NCBI RefSeq assembly: GCF_000801105.2 | Contig: NC_079514.1 | Coordinates: 18,640,293-18,704,292 of the forward strand | DNA length: 64,000 nt | Direction of reading: 5' to 3' | Source of the DNA: Raphanus sativus | Lineage: Eukaryota; Streptophyta; Magnoliopsida; Brassicales; Brassicaceae | In this document: positions 56,790-64,000 of the stretch, in pieces | Layout: each line of letters opens with the position of its first letter | Position numbering within the stretch: the stretch's first letter is position 1 | The notes under the pieces: model-generated | Databases searched by the model: none | What the model was told of the DNA's origin: nothing | Seen by the model: only the letters and a program-made list of their open reading frames with translations | Program-made: the position numbers and the translations under genes

Positions 56790-57050
56790 CTGTTGGGATA
56801 CCTAAGAGGTTGACTTGAATGAGAAGAAGCAAGTGAGAGCCCAGCACAATCAGCACCAACTGTATGTCGAAGACATCCTAAATCTCACCGAAGAGTCCCA
56901 CCTTGAATTTAGTATTCTCAAAATACCAAGGATTGTTTTTACAAAAAAAAAATACCAAGGATTGCCAATGATGTATCTGATAAATTTGCTAAGAAAGGTA
57001 GAATGGAAAACGCAAGCTATGTTGTAAAATGGAACTTACCTATGTACTAG
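56790..57050 (+). pseudogene. LINE RNase H C-terminal remnant
   Basis: The frame QVRAQHNQHQLYVEDIL, then HLEFSILKIPRI, then (after a small insertion) ANDVSDKFAKKGRMENAS and KWNLPMY plus a TAG at 57048. IPRxAND followed by DKxAKKxR matches the end of a LINE RNase H domain. The frame is broken by a duplicated stretch around a short A-rich insertion (56930-56964). Confidence 0.5.
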
Positions 57051-57286
57051 CTTTGAAATGAAATAAATAAAATGTTTTCTTTTTGAGAAAAAAATAAGTA
57101 AAATGTTGACAAAAAAAAAATTGAAACCGAACCAAATTGCTATTGAACTGATTTATTTTTCCTTTTAAGTCTATGAAGTTTTAAAGAATCTTTACAAGAC
57201 ATGTTTACGAGACTTTGTTATAGAAATTTGTATAACATACTATAAAAATTAGTGGAGGATATATATTGTTCTATCTTTAATACAAA

Positions 57287-57989
57287 CTAGAACTTGATCC
57301 GCACATCCGTGCGGATATTTGATTTAACTTATCCTCAACGTAAATTCATAAACCGTTGATTTTATAAAACAATTTCATATATATTTTTATATTTTTAATT
57401 TACATATAGAGTAAAATATATTATTTTACAGTATAAATGTTTAATAATATTTTTTTTATTTGTACATAATATTATATTTAAAATTTTGTAACTTGATGCA
57501 ATTTGATGTATTGTACTATTCATATATTAACCGATTTTTTTATTAATTTATTTAAAAAAGAAGCAACAAACTAAAATTTTAAATTGTTTGCATTAGTTTT
57601 CATGAATTATTATTCATTTATGATATTTCATTTTCTTGAAAATTGAATTCTCGAAATTTCTATATTTGACTAAACAAAATAAGGTACTAAATTTAAAATT
57701 TATTTTATATAATATATACTATGTATTTTAGTTTGTGTTTTCAATTTCACCACAAAGAAACAACAATTTTTTTAATTAATTAGTTTAAATTTATTTTAAA
57801 TGCATTGGTAGAATCAGTAAATTAAAAGAAATATAAAATGAATTATTTGATTTATTGTAAATACAATGGCTAAACTTATAAATAAAAAAGTATTTAATCT
57901 GGTATCCATGTTTCCAAATAGTTTTCATTTATTCTGCTATTCATGTTTCCAAACTATATCAAAAAGAACTTCAGTTTTAATAATAAAGA
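57287..57989 (-). mobile_element. Short non-autonomous Helitron
   Basis: On the minus strand it starts TCTTTATTATTAAAACTG at 57989 (preceded by A). It ends with the hairpin ATCCGCACGGATGTGCGGAT, then CAAGTTCTAG followed by T, with CTAG at 57287-57290. Length 703 bp, AT-rich, non-coding. Confidence 0.65.
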
Positions 57990-58058
57990 TTACATTGAGA
58001 ACATGTGAGTTATGGTATTCTAGTATTGTATACATCGATAATATTTGTAAGGTGTAGA

Positions 58059-58235
58059 CAGTGGCGGAGGCAGAAAATATTTTTATTGGGGTCATAAATA
58101 TTAAGTGAGTTTAAACTGGGGGCAAAAAAATATTTTAGATTGGGGGCATATGGATTGGACCTTTGTATTTACACTGATTTAAATTTTTTTGTTGGGTTCA
58201 ACACCCCTACCCTGTTGTACGTGGCTCCGCCACTG
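58059..58235. mobile_element. hAT-type MITE (CAGTGGCGGA family)
   Basis: Perfect short termini CAGTGGCGGAG at the left and its complement CTCCGCCACTG at the right. Flanks GGTGTAGA and CTTCTAGA look like a diverged 8 bp target duplication. 177 bp, non-coding. Confidence 0.75.
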
Positions 58236-59436
58236 CTTCTAGAGCTTCAAATAATTTAGATACTACAAGACATTGTACTCACAATAAATTTCTTTTATCT
58301 TTAGATGATTGAATCATATCATTTCTTTATTATCATCTTTATTCTCAACTTCAAATGAGAATATGAGTTTTAACCGGAACTTTTTAGTATTGACCTTACA
58401 TCAATAGCTCATTGTTTTTCCGAGTCTCAAGGAGACAAGATACGAGTATAAACTCCTTTAATCTCTTTTGTCTGTGGAATATGTATTTTGATTTTTTAAG
58501 GTTTTGCTCAACGGCTAGAGTTTCATGCTGATAACATGTTGTGAATCAAAAAAAAAAAGAGAATTGGTTAATTTTATTATTCGATAGTTTTTTTTTCTGA
58601 ACGAAATTATTCGATAGATAAAAATACACATATATATACTAATATAAGTCAGAGTTTTGGAACTTTCTGGAACATGGGCTTTTGACCTTATGATTGACAT
58701 CCATATAATTATCTATAACAAATTGAAAGATTTATAGCTGATATAGAGGATTATATAACTACCGTTGAAAAACATGCAGCGTCAAAATTCATAATTCTTC
58801 AGCATGCATGGAACATCATTTAAATGCTTAATCAATTCGGAAAATGTCAATTAGATGTTTTGAGGCTTTCTGAGAAGTCTATCAATTTGGAACATCGTTT
58901 AACTAAATAAAACAAGTCTATCAAAACTTTTTGAGAAGGAGACCAAGTTTATACATCCAAAAAAGGTAGACCAAGTGTTCGACTTGAAAACATAATAGAA
59001 AAGTAAACATGAATTTCTTTTCTTACGACTCATTGATGTAATAATGATGAGAATTATAGAGTACAAATAATTTAATGCGGTTTAATAGCCCATCAAATCA
59101 AATAATATTGAAGCGTAATAGTGAGCGACATGAATTGTACAATTTTGGCATTTAGTTTTTTTTGTAAAACGATTTGGCATTTAGTTTTATGGGACAGTAA
59201 AGTTTGATATCATTTTCTTGAGTGACATTTCACAGACGTGTATAAGTTGTCGCACGTGTGTTTCTGGAAATTCGAAAGGTAACTATAATATGTCAACCTT
59301 ACTGATATTTTTAACTCTAAAACCCTTTAATTTCTTTTTTTTTTCCTTTAAATTTCCATTAGATATATAATAACCGAGTACAATTCCGAAGAGACATCAT
59401 CTCCATTGTCCTTGGAAGGGAAATTTAAATCACTTA
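58236..59436. other. Intergenic, nothing identified
   Basis: AT-rich DNA; short open frames (58515-58700) show no support. Confidence 0.5.
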
Positions 59437-59607
59437 GAGCATCCTTATTGGAGTCCTTCCATCAAGTCCCCAATCTTCTTTTTTTTTTTTGGTCATGAAA
59501 CTGCAAAGGTTGTCCCTTATATAAAGGCTTTTCCTCCATTTTCTTCCTTGGTCCCCTCCCCTTCTCCCTTAAGGGATGTCTTTTAAGACATCCCAATAAT
59601 GATAGTC
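59437..59607. mobile_element. Harbinger-type MITE
   Basis: The left end GAGCATCCTTATTGGAGTCC pairs with GACTATCATTATTGGGATG read from the right. TTA flanks each side (59434-59436, 59608-59610). An internal hairpin GGGATGTCTTTTAAGACATCCC follows the C/T-rich centre. 171 bp. Confidence 0.65.
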
Positions 59608-59732
59608 TTATATCCCTTACTAATCTTCATATCTTTCATATTCATTAAACCACATACAATTACGAAATTAGCCTCAGAGTAAAAAAAATAAACAAAACAA
59701 AATTAATCAAAATTATAAAAAAAACCGACGAG

Positions 59733-60189
59733 ATGTCTATACCGACTGTACATACAACGATTAGTTTGAGGAGATTGCGTTTTGGAAAAAGGAATCCGAT
59801 CTCGATTGATTGCTACTCCGGCGAACTCCGGCCTCACTCCGATTCAGTCCTTCGTCGTCTTCCGGCGCTGTTTAAGAGTCAATTGTATCCTCCATCCACC
59901 ATAGGAGGTCAAAGAGGTAAGTTTTAGAGGCTCTCGGTTTTAGGGTTCCAAAGCTCCTCTCTTGAATGAGCTTAGAAATCAGATTGGAATAGATTTAGAT
60001 GTTGCATCCTGGTATCCGAATCCATTATTAGTTGAATTGAGTAGGAGAATGGCTGTATTGTTCGATTCTAGTGCGCTGAATGTAGATTCAACCTCAAATC
60101 AAAACGTGTACAAAAATAGAACTAGAAAAACTAGTATTACTGATGATTATTGTAGAACTAGTAAAACAAGTATAACTTCGAATGTATAA
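59733..60189 (+). pseudogene. Unidentified coding remnant upstream of the MULE N-domain
   Basis: An ATG at 59733 opens a 64-codon frame (MSIPTVHTTISLRRLRFG) that could splice at AGAGGTAAG (near 59911). A second frame from 59962 (MNELRNQIGIDLDVASWYP) follows. Neither is recognised. They may be leader exons of the MULE-type gene fragment just downstream, or unrelated captured exons. Confidence 0.3.
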
Positions 60190-60680
60190 TGGGTGGTATT
60201 GGCAGGCTACAATGAACCACAACGTCATCATACACTTCAGATGCGAAGGTCGCATGTATTGTTTAGTGTTGAAGCATGCTGCGGAGGAGATAGATCTTTC
60301 AATGGTAGAAGCACGCATATGCAAAAAGGTGGGGCTTGATGAATATGTAATGTGAAGTTGAGATTGAGTTACATTCCACTGCTGGTTGGGAGTGACGAGA
60401 AATTCGTCATTTGTGATGAGGAGGATCTTCGTGGTTATCTTTTGTCCCTTGATAAAAACAACCGTAGGTGCATTTTGTTGGTGGAGGTCATCAAAAGGTT
60501 AGAACTCTCAGAGCAACTATCAAGAGCGGCAAACCAAGTTCAAAACGAAGTTCAAAAGCGGGAAAACGAAATTCTGTAGGTATGAACTATGAGGTGTGCC
60601 ATTCGAATGATGATGAAACCGGAGATAAAACCATAACTCGATATGGTGGCCACAATCAAGTTGATAAACAACATGAGTAG
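60190..60680 (+). pseudogene. MULE transposase N-terminal accessory domain fragment
   Basis: The plus-strand reading is MNHNVIIHFRCEGRMYCLVL, then VEARICKKVGLDEYV. After a one-base frame change near 60350 it continues with KLRLSYIPLLVGSDEKFVI, EEDLRGYLLSLDKNNRR and VIKRLELSEQL. This is the N-terminal domain that precedes the DNA-binding part in many Brassicaceae MULE transposases. No catalytic part follows on this strand. It may be a remnant of another MULE. Confidence 0.5.
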
Positions 60681-61768
60681 AGGATTGTGGCGACTGAAGA
60701 TGGAACCTCCTGTTTTATTGAAAAATTTTACTTTGTTTTATTTGGCTTTGCTTTATTTGTCCTTTAATACCATATAATTTTTTTTGATCAAAAGGCTTAA
60801 AATAGATACATTGAAAAATTTTACTTTGTTTTATTTGAACTCCTTTGCTTTATTTGTCATTTAGTACCATATAAATACTAGTTTCTAGAATAAAAAGTAC
60901 ATAAAATAAATACAAATACTAGTTTCTAAAAAAATTAAAATACTAGTTTCTAGAATAAAAAATAAATACATAAAAATAAATACAAATACTAGTTTCAAAA
61001 AAAATTAAATACTAGTTTCTAGAATAAAAAATAAATACATAGAAATAAATACAAATACTAAATCCATATTTACTTCGGTTCGATTTGGTTTCTAAAATCA
61101 AACAAATAAAAAGAAAAAAAAAGTACAAATACTACTATGGATAACTGTTTTCTGTTTTTGTATTACTAGTATGACTTTCTCTAATCGAATTTTGAAATCA
61201 AAATTTTTGAAATTGGAAATCAGAATAGGAAATATTATTTTTAGTAGTCGAAAAATGTTATATTCAACAGGAAAAAAATATATTATACTCTGCAATAAAA
61301 AAAACAACCCATCACTCTACATACACTTTCATAGTCATTTTGTGAAATATGTGATCACTCAATATTAGATTCCATTATAAAATATGTTTTCACACTTTTA
61401 TTATGTAAAACACCAATATTCATCTTTTTAATCTTATATTTTATTGTACAACTAAAAAAGTGCCTTACAATTACATGTAATACTAAAATTATTGAAAATC
61501 ACCGAAAGTACAACTATTTGGTAATTTTGTACAACTACTATCTTGAGGAGAACTACTTGTATATATTAGGCGGGATTTTGAAAAAAAATCGAAATTTTGG
61601 CGGACTTTTATGAGTCAAGGCAGGATTTTCGAGGGGAAATAGATTCCCACTTCCCACTTCCCACTTCTCTCTCTCCTCTCTTCTCTCTCCCTCCTCTCTC
61701 CTCTCTCTCTCTTTTCCTCGATTCCTTCCTTCTCCTATCACGAGATCTCCTCCTATCACCTTTCGCAA
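60681..61768. other. Spacer with short local repeats and a CT-rich leader
   Basis: 60710-61060 has repeated words (TTTTACTTTGTTTTATTTG twice; ATACTAGTTTCTAGAATAAA several times). 61640-61712 is a CT-rich tract (CTCTCTCCTCTCTTCTCTCT) directly upstream of the GRF gene and probably its 5' UTR/core promoter. No other gene. Confidence 0.5.
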
Positions 61769-62273
61769 ATGGATCCATGGGTTGAGAATCAGGAAAGGAA
61801 GAAGATGAAGAAGATGAAGAAACATTTTGACATGCTTCAGTTTATTTACGATGCTGAACACGGGATTCCACCTTCGTGCCCATGTGGGGGACGAATCGTC
61901 GACGAGGTTTCTACTAATCCAACAGATAAGGATTTTCTACCAGGCCGAAGGTACTTCACTTGCAATGAGTACAAGGTAATTTACATTTTCTCTACTTCCT
62001 TAACTTATGCAAAATGTCAAACTGAGTGCAACCATGTGAAACTTGCAGAATGATGGGTTTCACTTCCGTCAACCATGGGTTCTCGGAGTTGAGGAAGAGG
62101 TTCGCTCCTTAAGGCAGGAGGTGGACAAAATGGCTGAAGAGATGCACAAAATGGCTGAAGAAATTGCTCAGCTTAAGGACCTTCTTACCCGTAATGAGAA
62201 GCCTTATGTTGTTTGGATTTGTGTCTTTAGTTTCTGCAATAAGCCTTATGTTTGGATTTGTGGAATTGTGTGA
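61769..62273 (+). CDS. GRF zinc-finger / coiled-coil protein, intact
   Basis: Two coding exons, 61769-61975 and 62049-62273, joined by a GT-AG intron; 143 aa. It starts MDPWVENQERKKMKKMKKHF. The GRF finger reads CPCGGRIVDE, then GRRYFTCNEYK, and continues across the junction with NDGFHFRQPW. A heptad-type coiled coil follows (VRSLRQEVDKMAEEMHKM). Finger proteins of this class bind single-stranded or structured nucleic acid in other contexts; here the role is unknown. It has the same exon layout and junction as the broken gene at 45771-46189. It converges on the MULE transposase at 62623-63897, with a minisatellite between. Frame and splice sites look intact. Confidence 0.75.
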
Positions 62274-62327
62274 TGTTGTGTTAAAGACTATCTCCTAATT
62301 AATGTGATGTTGTGTTAAGATTACTGG

Positions 62328-62495
62328 TTTTCCGTAATAATACCAAAGTTTTCCGTAGTAATATCAAAGTTTTCCGTAGTAATACCAAAGTTTTCCGTAG
62401 TAATACCAAAGATTTCCGTAGTAATACCAAAGTTTTCCGTAGTAATACCAAAGATTTCCGTAGTAATACCAAAGTTTTCCGTAGTAATACTAATG
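62328..62495. repeat. 21 bp minisatellite, 8 copies
   Basis: Eight head-to-tail copies of TTTTCCGTAGTAATACCAAA(G), with single-base variants (first T to A in two copies; changes in the first and last copies). Because 21 is a multiple of three, frames stay open through it on both strands and create false 7-residue repeat proteins. Confidence 0.95.
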
Positions 62496-62622
62496 TATGT
62501 TTCATAATACATAGTTCTCGAACAAAACACTTAAACTTAAAGTACAACACAATAAAGTTTTCCGAAGCATACTTACACAATAAAGTAGCTAAACGCATTA
62601 ATCCAAATTCATCACTTCAAAT

Positions 62623-64000
62623 TCATCCAACTCTTTTCCTTCCCTTCCCCCTGATGCGATCCGGAGGCATGATCTTCACCTCCTTGATCTGATCCGGTAC
62701 ATTCCAAGAAGACATGTCGGGCACAACACAAAGTGTCCTGTCATACGCCAAAGCCCACAATCCCGTCCAGTAGTATTTTGAGCACAGCTCATGGATATTA
62801 AGGCCGTTGCCATCAACATTCGTAGTGAAATAGATGTAAGCTGCTAGTCCGTGCAGGCAAGGAAACTTTTCATAATCCCACACCTTGCAAGTACAAGATT
62901 TTTCAACCAAGCTCGCCCAAAACATCTTTCCAGCAGTGTCAGTGATCTCGTACTTAAGCTCATAACTATTAAGCTCCCGTACAGATAGCTTTTGTGCAAC
63001 AGCCCATAGACCGTGCAAGTAGTTCTCAACCAGAGGCACTAGGCTTGTATCGATTGATCTAGAAACAGCTTCCTTCCGTTGAGTGAACCAATCAGAGAAT
63101 TTCCTGACGATACAATCCAACATTGGTATTAAGGCCCACGTCGTTGCCTCTTTAAACACGCTCTTCATTGATTCCACACTGTTGATTGTATCGAAGTTGT
63201 ACCTGTCACGTGAGAAAAAAACCCTTGCCCATTTGTCATTTTCAGTATGTTCCTGCACATACTTGTACACAGCAGGATATCTTTTTTCAAATGAGTGGTA
63301 AGCAGAGTTGAAGTCATCCACCGTGTAATATCTGCCCAACTCCATAAATCTATGCCCGACTATAACCTTGTTGACGTTACCAGCATGCCATTTCACCTTT
63401 TCCTTCAAATGCCATAAACAATGTCCATAGTGAGCCTCTGGAAACACGCTTCCTATAGCGAAGATCAGGCTCTGATTTCTTTCACTCATGAAAACCAGTT
63501 CAGAAGAGTCTTGTATAACACTTTTAAGCATCTCGAAAAACCAAGTCCAACTAGTAAGATTCTCACTATCTAGTACTGCAAACGCAAGTGGATAACTTTG
63601 ACCATTAGGATTTTGAGCTTCCGCGAAAACTAGAACACCACCATATCTGTTCTTCAGCGATGTCGCATCCACAGCTATCACTTTCCTCATAAATGCAAAC
63701 CCTTCAATGCAAGCTCCCAAAGCTATGAAGAGGTACTTGAATTTACTTGCATCATCCAATTTCACACAAGTTTTTGTTCCTGGATTCACTTGCTTTAACA
63801 TGTACAAATAGCTATACATCATCTTGTAGCTCTCTTCCGGACTACCAGGTATACCACTTACGTGATTGCTCATTGTATCCTGCCTAAACAAGAACAAACA
63901 AAAGAAACTGACAACAATTATCCCAAGTTATCTACAGTTCTATTAGTTGTCCCGAGTTATACAGTTATACTACAATTATATGAACAAGGTCGATATAAGT
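62623..64000 (-). CDS. MULE transposase (MURA type), 3' part, 5' end outside the window
   Basis: The minus-strand frame is open for 424 codons (62623-63897). The exon probably begins just upstream at an acceptor (CTTGTTTAG, about 63900), with intron beyond to the window edge; N-terminal DNA-binding exons lie outside. The catalytic core has KVIAVDATSLKNRYGG (first Asp), SYPLAFAVLDSENLTSW, then VFMSERNQS where the family usually has SDR, and HYGHCLWHLKEKV. The SWIM finger is CTCKVWDYEKFPCLH. The tail ends MPPDRIRGKGRKRVG. Unlike the transposase at 47710-49505 it has no stop or frameshift here. Whether it is active is unknown; the Asp-to-Glu change could matter. Confidence 0.85.

Noticed and set aside
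62299..62692. ORFs with 7-residue repeats on both strands
   Set aside because: They are produced by the 21 bp minisatellite, whose length is a multiple of three and keeps frames open.

Overview
The window is nuclear DNA from a plant of the mustard family (Brassicaceae), most likely a Brassica-type relative of Arabidopsis. Four ordinary intron-bearing or intronless plant genes lie in its first half. From memory of the Arabidopsis map they match the ordered block TZF5 (At5g44260) - ALA2 (At5g44240) - CBP20 (At5g44200) - GLK2 (At5g44190). Neighbours expected between them (DUF829, PPR, F-box and ERF9 genes) are not visible, so this looks like one fractionated copy of a duplicated block. Everything else is AT-rich and dominated by transposable elements. 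I found no tRNA, rRNA or CRISPR.

1-30 kb, gene half. TZF5 (+, 3309-4367, tandem CCCH zinc finger) is followed by intergenic DNA with foldback MITEs. Next come ALA2 (-, 9295-15274, P4-ATPase lipid flippase), a Helitron (16062-17191), a 1.8 kb Harbinger-type element (17500-19311) that encloses a small membrane-protein ORF, and a MITE sharing its TTA. CBP20 (+, 19883-21633, cap-binding subunit) contains a textbook AT-AC U12 intron. Its 3' region is repeated about 5 kb downstream, with a Helitron and a MITE between the copies. GLK2 (-, 27310-29398, GARP transcription factor of chloroplast development) follows.

30-36.6 kb, Helitron cluster. A 4.2 kb minus-strand Helitron (29912-34148) holds a three-level tandem array. 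It sits 4 bp from a head-to-head Helitron-like 5' end. A second Helitron (34312-36092) has captured the zinc-binding C-terminal end of a LINE reverse transcriptase. A LINE RNase H fragment abuts the next element.

36.6-51.5 kb, composite Mutator-like element (MULE). Inverted repeats of about 700 bp (36604-37785 and 50830-51531) enclose a DUF1985/Ulp1-like cysteine protease gene (broken), an F-box gene (open), an acidic unknown ORF, two GRF zinc-finger genes (one broken, one open with a C-terminal membrane segment) and a broken MURA-type transposase with SWIM and CCHC fingers. The left repeat carries a later LTR-type insertion with a 5 bp target duplication; the right repeat preserves the empty site.

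51.5-64 kb. AT-rich DNA carries hAT, MULE and Harbinger MITEs, a probable SINE, LINE debris and a Helitron. Then come a MULE N-terminal domain fragment, an intact two-exon GRF zinc-finger/coiled-coil gene and, converging on it, a second MULE transposase (-, open for 424 codons, 5' part outside the window). GRF genes next to MULE transposases therefore occur twice. The genes of the first half do not form an operon-like unit; they are independent plant genes. Those of the second half make sense as mobile-element cargo.
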